Shown: in pieces, positions 22,954 to 34,400 of the stretch
Numbering within the stretch: position 1 is the first letter of the stretch
Layout: the number at the start of each line of letters is the position of its first letter
Assembly: GCA_023634235.1 (NCBI GenBank)
Contig: JAMKCF010000012.1
Coordinates: 1,063,501 to 1,127,500, forward strand
Reading direction: 5' to 3'
Origin: Pisaster brevispinus
Taxonomy: Eukaryota; Echinodermata; Asteroidea; Forcipulatida; Asteriidae
Length of the DNA: 64,000 bases
The notes under the pieces: generated by a model
Database searches by the model: none
The model's input: the letters and a program-made list of their open reading frames with translations, nothing else
What the model was told of the DNA's origin: nothing
Made by a program: the position numbers and the translations under genes

Positions 22954-25900
22954 ATGACTGGATTTGTGAAGTTTGTGATTTTACTGAGCACAGGTATGTA
23001 GTGATAATCATTTCATTTGGGACAGGTAAACTTAAGACAGGTAAACTTTGCTAATCTTCCCGGTTGAATCAAACAAATCTTTGCATTTTAAAATTGATTT
23101 CATTCTTAACGGTCGTACCGGCAAGTATTTGAGAGAACAGCGATTTCAATAGCTTTTTACTATTAGTAAACCCAAATGTTTACCTCTCTCCATCATTAAA
23201 AATTTTACCAGCGTGCTCAGAAATTTCCATATTGAGCAGAGATTGAAATAAAATCTTTATTATTAAACTCAAAACTTTTGAGACGTTTTCGAAGTTTGTA
23301 ATCAAGCAATCACAAATGCTTATCTCTCTCCATCAGTAAAAATGTGACCACTTTAAAAATTTATTCTGTTGTCTTACTTTGACAGTAGTTGGTGTCAGTT
23401 TCTGTGCACCGACCCCAGCCCCCAGCCCTCTTCATGTTACCCTGCAGTTATACAGGTCTCTCAACCTGGAGATGAGAGAGCTTAGAGTTATTCAAGAACA
23501 GGAATACGACAGCTACGTAAGTTTCTAAATGGCATTCTTATCTTTTGTACAAATGAAAATAGCTACGGCATTGGTGGAGTCCGATACCTTAAACTCGTAT
23601 ACTTTTTTCAAATCCTGTTCACATTTTTCTACAGAAAAAGTTTGGTATTTGAACCTGCATTTTATCTTTCAGCAATTTCACCTATATCCAATCAGCACTT
23701 TTTGTTCTGAAAAGGTGGTTCCAAGATTAAATTCAGTTTTGTGATCCGCTCATTTTCAAATGAAAAATTACAAATCCCTCACCTCATATGATATTGTCTA
23801 ATGCCACTGTGTTCGATACCCTTCAAGTGCAATTTTTGTCAGATTCAAAATTTCAGTCCATTCAGAATTTTCAGTCCATTTTTATGATATTCAATCCAAA
23901 AGCCATTGAATTTGAGCAATCTTTTAACTAACAAATTCTCAAAATGACCAGTGAAATACCAAGTTGTCTTTATTTTCAACTTCCATCAAACACTTTTCAA
24001 ATTGTCCATAAGTCTAAATCTTGTTATACAATAATATTAAGATATGCTTATTTAGAAGAAAAAAAGCTATACAAGATGATACCTCTATACAGAAATAGTT
24101 TTTTGTTTTAGCATTTGAATATTGACACCCCCCCTTCCCCTTCCTTATTGGTATCCAAACCCCTCATTCAAAAGCCGCGAGCCAGGGTTGCGTCATCGAC
24201 AATTTTTCTTAATTTAGACTTCACCTTCGCTGAAATACAACCACAGTGTTCTTTGTCCATTGTTGTAACTCGTGAAATGGTTTCTTTTATGCACATCTTT
24301 TGTATTATGACGACATCAACCAAAACGAAAGAAGGTCAACGTACCGTGTCTATTGTTAAACGTTCAGCTCACATACTTATTACCTGTCGCGCGTAACTGC
24401 AGTTTTTAAAGGGGAAAAAATACAAAATTTGAACTTGTCTCCAAACGAACAGATGACAGATCTGAACAGATTGACAACGAACAAAGTGACAGATGATACT
24501 GCTTGAAAAAAAAAAATGAAAAAAAAAGTTTCGCATATGCCACGGTCAATGCACAAAATAACTATAAAAGCAACTTGTTTTTAGTCTAAGGCTAATTGAC
24601 GTGATTTTAATGTCGGGATTCCGTCAATATATCATTTTTAGTTCTTAATTAACTACCGCTAATCAGTGGTGGTTTTTCATGCAACACCTTAAATGAAAGC
24701 TTGTAACCCTTCAAATCTATAAAAACAAATATTTAATTTCTTTTTAATCAAATCGGCCAAACATCGGCAGAAACAGCATTTTTTGCAAACAAATTGGAAA
24801 CAAACTCTTTCAAATTGAAAAGGTATCCACTCAAATTGGCTTTATTCACAATCTGAAAGTTTCCATCAGTCGGAAAAATGTTGCATTTTCTTCGATTATG
24901 TGCCCCCTTGCAAAAACCCAGTCTCCAGACACTCATTCTTGCATCGCTATTCTACAACATTTTAATATTCCATGTTGTTGTTTTAAAACGTTCCAACAGA
25001 AACTGAGTCGATTTGATCCGGACATGTATATCTCAAGTTACGATGTAGATGGAATGCCCAGCCTCAACAACATCTCAAACGCAGATCGATTTTCCATGAG
25101 TGTAAGTATTTGGTCATTTCCTTTTTGGGAAAATATCTCATTTCGATGTTTACCTAAACACAACACAGAGAGTGAGGGTTCGATTGTTATAGCATAATTT
25201 TGTCTTTATTGTTGGGTTTTTATGCTATAATATAAAAACGTTAGTAAATAAGGACCAGGGATTGACAAACATAACCTGCACGGCACTTGGCCTAAAGATA
25301 CATATGAACAAAGATTGTAAAAATCATTTTTATGAATTTGATGTCACCTTTTACTAAACGAATTTGTATTTGTTCATCTTTTTTTTTTTTTTTTACAGGA
25401 GATGGATATATTGAAATTGCACAGTTCCAACCTTAGAGCATTTCAACAACTGATGTTTTTCGTAAGAATTGACGAAAGTATGTCCAATGCAGTCCCCGAC
25501 TTCAGTCCCCAGTTTGCTGTTATTGAAGCCAGATTGTCACGCGTAGGAGCTGGGATCTTGACAGTGGTAGGTGTTTACAGGATACCAAAATATTATCATT
25601 CAGTGGGCGGGGGGGGGGGGGACAAATGTTAAAAGTGTTGTTTCTGTGTGGGTTTTCCTTTCATTTATATAAGAAACACAAGTTGCGTAAACTGTTGCTT
25701 TCGTGTTTTTCGTGTTTGACTCTTCCATTGCTAGAATTACCAACATCAACTTACATTTTAAAACAGTTTTGAAAAAAGTAGATATTTGTTTTATTCAAAG
25801 ATGGCGCATCTGAACTTGCTACAAGATGGCGTCCCAGAAAACCCTGCAGCCAGTATGGGACCACAGAGTAATTCTGCACTTCGCAACATCAGGGATCTGT

Positions 25901-25998
25901 TCGTGCTTCAAGAAATGCGCTCCTATATAGCCGTTGCTGAATACGATTTGAACAGGAGGATGGCCATCCACCAGACGCAAGCTGCTGCTGGCCAATAG
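22954..25998 (+). CDS. CNTF/CLCF1-like four-helix cytokine (class I, IL-6 family)
   Basis: Five exons (22954-22993, 23386-23516, 25000-25101, 25399-25566, 25801-25998) join into 212 residues with GT-AG borders. Intron phases are 1,0,0,0 and coding lengths 40, 131, 102, 168 and 198. Residues 1-21 form a signal peptide. Four amphipathic helices are predicted: A about 29-57, B 93-118, C 126-155, D 173-204. Features shared with CNTF and CLCF1 are DVDGMP in the A-B loop (CNTF has ADGMP), NLRAFQQL in helix B (CNTF NLQAY), VMAHL then VP at the end of helix C, and DLFVLQEMRSY with AEYDLNRRM in helix D (CNTF LKVLQELSQW and RSIHDLR). The F-x-x-K receptor motif of CNTF/LIF at the start of helix D is not conserved (ALRN here). 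The mature chain has no cysteine and one N-glycosylation site (N81-I-S). As a secreted ligand it would act through gp130/Domeless-like receptors and JAK/STAT; that is inference. Exon 5 has the weakest acceptor (TTATTCAAAG). Confidence 0.75.
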
Positions 25999-26094
25999 AA
26001 AAAACTTCTAATATTCGGCTTGAACTTCCAACGAATGGGCATTGAGTAGGTGGAGCTTATTCAAATTTGGTCGTAAGCTCCCAAACTGTTACTA

Positions 26095-26100
26095 AATAAA
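26095..26100 (+). promoter_or_regulatory. Polyadenylation signal of the cytokine-like gene
   Basis: AATAAA lies 97 bases after the stop codon, and further AATAAA-type hexamers follow within 30 bases. Confidence 0.5.
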
Positions 26101-28200
26101 TAAATTACTTAATCAAATAAAATACAGTACTCTCTTATATATTTATATCGATATAAACTAATTTATCGTATTTATTTATTTTGATATCTATTTATATTCA
26201 GCTATTTATTTTTAATAACAATATATAGCTATAAGTATGTATTTATTCTGAAGAATTCTATGAAATTCTTTAAATGCAAACAGAAACCATTGACGAGAAG
26301 AGTGTTAAGTCAAGTTTAATTGACGTATCTTAAGATAAAATGTGTTTTTATCTGAAAGTTGATATAAAATATCATTGATATATAAAGTATCATTAAGTTT
26401 AAGTCACAGGTTTTACTGTGGTCAAAATATCTTTGTCAAAAAGAACACACAATAGCACGAATCGTGCCCATTTTATATATTATTATAATTTTATCTAAAA
26501 CTTTATAATGTTTACAGTGTTTTTTATCTTTAATCTAGTTTTAGTTATAACTTTGATTTCAACTTGTCTAGACCTGGACAGGCAAAGTTATGCAAATTTG
26601 TAGTGTAATTTTTACTGTATATATCGCATTGGTATTTATAATTTTTAAGAGTAGGTTTAGATCTAAAGGGTAGCAAATATTGTATTCATTTTTTTTGTGC
26701 AACAGCCGTTGGTCCATCTTCAATCCACTTTTATAGAACAGCCTATAGGCGATTTGCCTAACCATAAAACGACGTGTTACCTGGAAAAGGGTTACCAGCC
26801 AAAATATCACTTCATATTTACCGTTTGCAACTGGTTTCATGCATATTTATTTTTACTATTAAAGAACTTGCTTAACGCAGTCTCTTTTCAGGGAACCATA
26901 AAACGGCTGTTGCTTGTGGGGTGTCCCAAACAGTAGGCCTATACACTCACTAAACATTGCATTAAATTTTAACTTTATAACTGCGCTGTTTCTGAGTTAA
27001 TGTTCACGTGCAGCTTTCCTTCTTTGTTATTATGTCTCTCACTGCAGTCAGTCTGTTGAGACCCCCTTTCTTGAAAATTTTGACAACATTTCCAAACCCA
27101 AATCCATAAAACGGTAAATTGGTAAATTTTTAAATCTCCACACAAAGAAGACACCGAAATGTCTGAACGTTTGGGACACACCGTGTTTTGGGGCATTATG
27201 TCAGTTTATCCTTACGAGTAAATAACGTTGTATATTTAGAATAGCCTTGTATTTTATTATCTTTATTTTGAAAGAGAACTTTGGAGTACTGTACGGGCCT
27301 AAACATTGATACCACTGGAGTTTTCATTAAATAAAACAACTACAAAATACTTAAAACATTCATAATGTAACAATGTTACCACTTTCTATTAAAAAAAAAT
27401 AAATAAAAAATAAATAAATAAACAGAGATTCGTATGTATATATATGCGTTCAATTTTATTAAATTTCATAATTAGTTTTTAAAGATTGTGTTTTTAAAAG
27501 TAGATGAAATAAACAATAGTATATCACCATGGTACCATCAAAGTATTTTCCCGTCTTTTTTTAATGACAATTTTATGACAACAACTGAATCTAGACACAT
27601 CAAAAAAGTATTCTTATCCAGGGATTCCAGTGGGATATCCAGTAATGTTTTATTTTATTTATTTATTTATTTATTTTTCCGGTAGGGGGTTGTTAAACAT
27701 ACTTGTTTGAACTCAATTAGCCTACAAACAATTTAGGCCCCTACATGACTACAGCAGCAGCATTGAGCTACACGCGCACCCAATCGCATCAAGCAAGGGC
27801 CAGCTAGAGCGTGCTCTGGCTTACATTGCCACTCCCACTAAACAATCTTTCCCCACCCCTTCCGGAAGACACCACTGTCTTGTATGTTTTCTTGAGCAGT
27901 TTGTGTAGATTACTTTTATGATCCCGCCTTGTATTTAGGCTACTTGTATATTCTCTAGTCTTTCAAGCTTAGGCCAACTTTTTGACCATCATTTCTTTCA
28001 GCCACAACGGAGAACCTCTGCAGTACTTCTTTTCTTGCATGTTTTCTTGTAAACTTGTCTTTTCTTTAATTACTTGAACTATTTTCTTCGTATGTTGCCA
28101 AATAAATCAAACAAAACTTATCAAATCAAATAAAATCAAATCAAATCGAACCGTTGAGTATTTTATGTTTGGCAATGAGTTGCTTAATTCCCTTTAACGA
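26101..28200. other. Intergenic between the cytokine-like and mannosidase genes
   Basis: AT-rich sequence with low-complexity stretches (TTTA/TTAT runs near 27650-27675 and 28100-28145, AAATAAAT near 27395-27420). A decayed MITE-like block lies near 26690-26925. No coding exon is supported. Confidence 0.5.
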
Positions 28201-28238
28201 TCACATGATCTCGATCACGTGATCACGCCGATCACTTG
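28201..28238. promoter_or_regulatory. E-box cluster resembling CLEAR/M-box sites
   Basis: TCACATGA (28201-28208) and TCACGTGA (28215-28222) are followed by ATCACTTGTG (from 28230), giving three E-boxes within 38 bases, about 210-250 bases upstream of the mannosidase start codon. TCACGTGA is the core of the TFEB/TFE3 CLEAR element found near vertebrate lysosomal genes. Function here is inferred. Confidence 0.45.
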
Positions 28239-28449
28239 TGAAACAAGTCCAAAGACTATATTTTGTATCCATTTTGTATTTTGTGAGAGGTTGTTTCCTG
28301 CTCGTAAGGTGCGCTTGGTGTACAGACAAAGGGCTAGCTTTTGAAACTTATTGTTCATAGAGGTAGTGCATTTATGTTCTTTTGGACACTTCAGTGATTA
28401 GTTGTATGTCTTACTCTTAGTCGGTAAGTAAACCCCGTGGAGAGACAAG

Positions 28450-31400
28450 ATGATCAAGGCGGGGATCTTACTCGCTGTCGCGGTTCTGTTTGCGGTGTGT
28501 TTTCCAGGGGCTAGTGCAGCCGTTGGGGCAAGCAGAGAGGAGTTGGCTCATGGAGGGGAAACGGCCGCGGACACGGCAGGCATTATTGAGGCGTTCGTGG
28601 TGCCCCACAGTCATATGGATGTTGGCTGGATCTACACTGTTCAGGTATGAAACCGGCACAGAAAATGTGTTTCTAATCGAAATGTTTAGGCTGAGGTAGT
28701 TAATTAGTTTTGCTTGAATTGAAAATTGATTTAAATTTAGTGGGTTTCTCAAACGGTGCGGCAGTGAACAATTCTACCTCCGTTCTATTTCTATGGCTTG
28801 TGAACGATTTCCCTTTGTATAGTATAGAAAACAATCAAACACGAAGTGTACCACTCCAAAATCATCATTTGCTACTCAGTACTTATAATACTACTACCTA
28901 GTGAGTATTATAATTTAGCAAGTGTAGTGACAAAGTAGTAGTGTGCACAAAAGTGTTCAGTCTAAATATTTCGCTCTTCTTTGGTTTATCCAGGCCCTAG
29001 TAAATGTTTCTTCCTCCATGACCATGGTTTGGTTTATCCAGGCCCTAGTATTTAATGTTCCTTCCTCCTGTGTTATCACATCCAGTCACACACACGTCTG
29101 ACAATTGATGAGAGTGCTTGTTTATTCATGTCAAAGGTCAACTATGGAGTGCCATATATCATGTTATTGTAACATCTCCCTTTCTCCTTTTTTTTTAAAG
29201 TGAGAAACCACTCTGGTTTGGTCTATCCATGGTTTATCCAGGCCCTAGTAACTAGTACTAGTAGTATGTAATATTCCTTCCTCCGGTATCCAGGCTCACA
29301 CAGTGTCTGACATATTAGAGAGTACTTGTTTATTCATGTCCAAAAAGGGCAACTATGGAGTACGTGCCATATTTTATGTTACATCTCCCTTTCTCCTTTT
29401 TTTTTTAGTGAGAAAAAGAAACTGTGCTATTATTTTTCTTAACTCTCTTTCTAGAGTCCGTATAATCTTTCATATTAAATGACGAAGAGCCTGTCCTTGG
29501 GTCTTAAAAACAGAAACAAAAAGTCATGTGCCAGTGCAAAGGTCCAGACGCTTCGGGCGGCTTTCTGATGCGTCCACTTCAAGTCACATAAGTTGGCTTG
29601 GTTTCCTTGGTCGAAATTGCAGTGCCCTCACATGGCTTGGGTGAACTGGTTATGATTGGAGGTTCCTGTTGTCTGGCTGGCTGTGTATTTACTGCCTTGG
29701 GACTCAGGCAAGTCATAGGAACTGGTGTGGGTCATCCCTTAGTAGTACGATGCTGAGTCTTGTTGGCATCGTGCATGGACGAGATGATGATGTTTTCTGT
29801 TTCTTCTGTACTTCCGGCCATTGTGCTCAACCACATACATGTACATGTAGGACCTTGGAGTGAAGTGATGTCCAAGGACTGTTGCTGGCTGCCAAGTTTT
29901 TGTGCCTGGTAGGGGAGCCATGCGAACTGAATCACCAGGATGAAGAGTGGGTAGAGCTTGGCCTGTCTTCTTGTTGAAGTTGTGGGCTTGTTTGATCTGG
30001 TTTTGTTTGAGTAAGTGCTTGACCTCCTAAGTGTTGTAAGACTTTGTTTGGAGGAGGGGTCGATGTACCGGTATCAGGTTTCGGGGTCAGGCGTCCCATC
30101 AATAGCTGAGCAGGTGATAAGTTACAACTTGTGAGTGGTGTTGCTCGGTAGTCCAGAAGTGCGAGATATTTCTCTGTGCACTTCCTCTGAGGCGTTTTAA
30201 GATCTGGACAGCTCGTTCTGCCTCTCCGTTAGCTTGTGGATGGTAGGGTAGGAGGTGTAAATGATGGATCTCATATTCTCGGCAGAACTTGTCAAACTCC
30301 GACGAAGAGTATTGTGGACCATTTTCTGTTCTCATCTTTTCCGGTATTCCACTGTGTTTTAATAGTGTGTTTGTAAGGGTTGTGCTGCAAAGGTCTGATA
30401 GTGTTTTGACTCTGATAAAATTTGAGTAGTAGTCAATAGAGACCATGTACTGCTCTCCCTCGTAGTCAAAGAGATCACAGCCTAGCTGGGTCCATGGCAA
30501 GTCTGGAATCGGGGTAGGCTTCAGTGGTTCTGCGGACTGGAAATTTTGAAAGCATTGCATAAATGACAGTCTTGAATGACAAGACTTGTAATTTGGTCAT
30601 GCCAGGCCAGTAGAGAGCCTCTCGTGCTCGTTGCTTGCACTTTACAATTCCAAGGTGTGATGCAGGCTTTTAGCCAAGATTTGAAAATAGGGTGTCCAAA
30701 TTTGACTGGATTGAAAAACAGGGTGTCCAAATTTGACTGGATTAAACAACAGGGTATCCAAAGTTGACTGGATTGAAAAACAGGGTTTCCAAAGTTGACT
30801 GGATTGAAAAACAGGGTGTCCAAATTTGACTGGATTGAAAAACAGGGTGTTCAAATTTTTAGCAGCAAGAAGCAGGGGTCCAGTAGGGTGATCCATCCTC
30901 CATGGTTTGGGGTGTGGGTTCGAACCCCGGTCATGACACTTGTGTCCTTGAGCAAGATACTTTACTATAATTGCTTCTCTTCACCCAGGGGTATAAATGG
31001 GTACCTGCGAGGGTAGAGGTTGATATTGTGTTGGAAAAAGCCTTCGGAGCGCCACGGCAGCCCGGGCTGTATACTCCCTAGGGAGCTGAGAAAGATTACA
31101 GGAATGTTATTGGCCCAATGACCAGGGCACTAACATGACTAATGTAAAGCGCATTGAGACGTTATTGTGAAATGTGAGCTATATAAGAACTAGTTGTTAT
31201 TATTATTATTAACCAGGCCCTAGTATGTAATGTTCATTGTTTCTCCATGGTTTAAGTTTCTTTCTCCACCCCATTCCTAGCCCTATTTCCCATCTCTATA
31301 AATCAGCCTCCCTCATTTTCTTTCCAAACCTCTTTACTCAAACTTTCTCTGTACAACCATGGAGGAAGAAAATACACCTAGCTTGTTAATTTAAAGAAAC

Positions 31401-34400
31401 AAAAACCCAAATCTCTCTCTCCCTTTTCGCTGCAGGAGAGCATGGATGCTTATGCTGCGAATGTTTATACCACAGTCGTAGCAAGTCTCATCAAAAACCC
31501 GACACGACGTTTCATCGCTGTTGAACAAGAATTCTTCAGATTGTGGTGGACAAATATTGCAAACAACACTCAAAAGGTTTCTAGAATTGTATTAATGTCA
31601 CTTTCTGCTAGAAGAGGGCACCATTCAAGGGTTAATTTAGAAGTATAATTAACTCCATGAAAAAGCAGTTAATTAATGCTGTTACAGTTTGATTTATTTC
31701 AGCTTTGAAAATCTGGAAAATATTTGTGCTTTGAAAACTGTCTCAATGTAGTTGTGATAACTGTAGCCCTCCACCCACCCTACCATCGTAGAGTATGGAG
31801 GGTTACGATTAAATCGCAACTAATCTTAAAAAATCTTTATTTTAAAGTTAGGTTAAGATTTGGTCTTAATCCTAAAAAATTTGAATTTTCTGCTGCATCC
31901 ATTCTCTGTTTTAATTTTTTTTATCTTACTGTATATTTTATTTTTTTGTTTCCCCTAGGGGTGTTGGTGTATGTTTAAATGTGTGTGATAAGTTTGTTGG
32001 TACCTTGTGTGTTTGTTTTTTATTAAATTGATGTAATTTTATGTGATTGGAATTTTTTATTGAATTTCTGTTGTAATTTCCGCCTTCAAACTCCCCCGGA
32101 TGGAAAGGGCACAAAAGTAATAAATTTTTATAATTTAATGAATTTCAGGTTAGGAATACCATGTAGGTCGTATCCTAATTTGCGGCTATAGCTATGGCTG
32201 TGACTGTTGCTAAGGGTGTTGCTAAGGATATCCTATACTCCAATGCATGATGACATGGTGATCCTGTCATAGCCGTAACCTCTAATTTTTACACAGCCTA
32301 AGGTCCACTCATTAAATTTTGCCTTGTCTTGTACTTTTGTACTTGGTTGTTATCCACCAGAACACTTCCATATGGGATTCAAGTGACTAGGAGATTTGTT
32401 GAGTTTGGAAGCTCGACTGAAAGATAAGCTATTCATAACAGACAAACGAGACATACTTTTATTCATTCTTCATTTCCTTTTTAAAATTAATGTTTATGAT
32501 TGACGTTCGTAACCAACAGCAACAGACCCATCAGCTTGTTCAATCTGGTCAAATGGAGTTCATCATTGGTGGGCAAGTCATGCATGATGAAGCAGTCACT
32601 GAGTATAGCGCCACCATACAACAGATGACTGGTAAGCTAAAGGGGGCCTTTCTTATTAAGCCCTACTCAAAACCACGGCTTGAGCTTGGGCTTATTCTCC
32701 GTCAGTTATTTGTAAAATGTGCGCTCTCCTTACGGGGCTTCAATCAGATGGACGGAGCCCCAAGCCCAAGTTTTGAAAATGGCCTAATTAGTCTTTATTT
32801 TAGCAAGATACCGAAACATCTAACTCCATAACCCTGGCACCATGAAAATCTCTGCTTCCTGCACCTTGTACAGTGCAAAGCTCCAACATTGCAAAATGGG
32901 ACTCAGGAGAATAGCTCAAACAAATTGAAGAGCTAAACTACCTGCATTTGATCTTTTGCTAGATTTGACTGAACAGTGAACATGTGTCTAAATGTTTAAA
33001 TTTAGGACTTAGACAGAAGGGATCCGGTAAAAGGACATAGCGAGGACAGTTCTTGCTAGCTGACACCGCAAACAAAAGTAAAAACAGTGGGAGAACAAAG
33101 TGAAGTCCACAATTTACAGCACTTACAAACGTGTGTGTTTGCGGTTGTTTGACTGTGTTTGACCAAAGAGAAAGGGTTTGACTGTTTTTGACTGTGTGTG
33201 TAGGTGTCACTAATCTATTGAAAGGTTTCTGAAAGCAATTGTGAAACTTTGACGTAAAGATTGTGAATCTGAGATTGTATCTGACAGCTTTTTGTTTCCG
33301 TCACAAGCAATGGCTTTTAAAAACCACGGTAAATGAATGGAGTTAACAAAATCACTTGAAAAGAAGTAGTAGTGTACTGTTTAGGTTCATTTTGTGTTTC
33401 TGTCAACTTTTCCTCATTAGAGGGTCATTCTTTCATCTACGAGACCTTTGGAAAGCGCCCTCGCTTCAGCTGGCAGGTAGATCCCTTTGGCGCATCCTCA
33501 GCAACTCCCTCTCTCTTTGCCATGATGGGTTTTGATGCACACCTTACATCCCGGATTGATTACAACGTTAAGGACCAGATGCAAAAGAGCAAAAGTTTAC
33601 AGTTTGTGTGGCAAGGGTCGCCCTCGCTTGGCATTAAGCAGCAGATCTTTACCCATGTCATGGACCAGTATAGCTATTGTACTCCACCAGATTTGCCTTT
33701 CTCAGATAAGTATGTTATTTTTCTCACTTTGGGTAAAAATATTTATTTTTAAGAATACCTTCTTCTTCTTCTTTTCCCCATTTTTTTATTTTCAGACAGG
33801 TTTTTAAACTTTTTTAATTATGAGAACCATTCGTGTAGCACCTTGGATTAGGAATTGCTGCAGCGCATTCAGCAGCCACTGCCAGAAACACCAGAGCAAA
33901 CCCATTTTCTTAGCGATAAGTGTCCTGGGTTTATTTACATGCTTTACACAACACACAAGACCAACGGCTTTAGGCCCCATCCGAAGGATGAAGCAATAAT
34001 GGTAAAGTGTCTTGCTTAAGGACACAAGTTTCAAGACTGGGATTGGAACCCAGACTCTGCAGACCAGAAACACCAGAACTTGAGTCCGGTGAGCATGACT
34101 ACTCGGCCGTGACACTCAATCTCTCACTTTCAATGTGTGTGTGTGTGGGAGGGATGTGTAAATGGTCACAAGGACACAAGTCTTAATATTAACACAATAT
34201 TAACACACAGTAAAAGAAACATCTGGATTGGTAAATTGGAAAAATTATAATCATTATTTTGAGTATTAACCCAGTAAACGTTGGAAGTATTCTTTATTCA
34301 ACAGGACCGGTTTCTACTGGAATGGATACGCTGTGTTTCCGAAACCCCCAGCTGATGGTATCTATCCTCATATGAGTCTACCTGTCACAACAAATAACAT

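Noticed and set aside
24115..24396. Plus-strand open frame of 93 codons in the cytokine-like intron 2
   Set aside because: It lacks splice context and would interrupt a consistent exon chain.
30642..30896. Repetitive open frames rich in [12 protein letters not shown] units
   Set aside because: They are translations of the 31-bp tandem array, not a protein gene.
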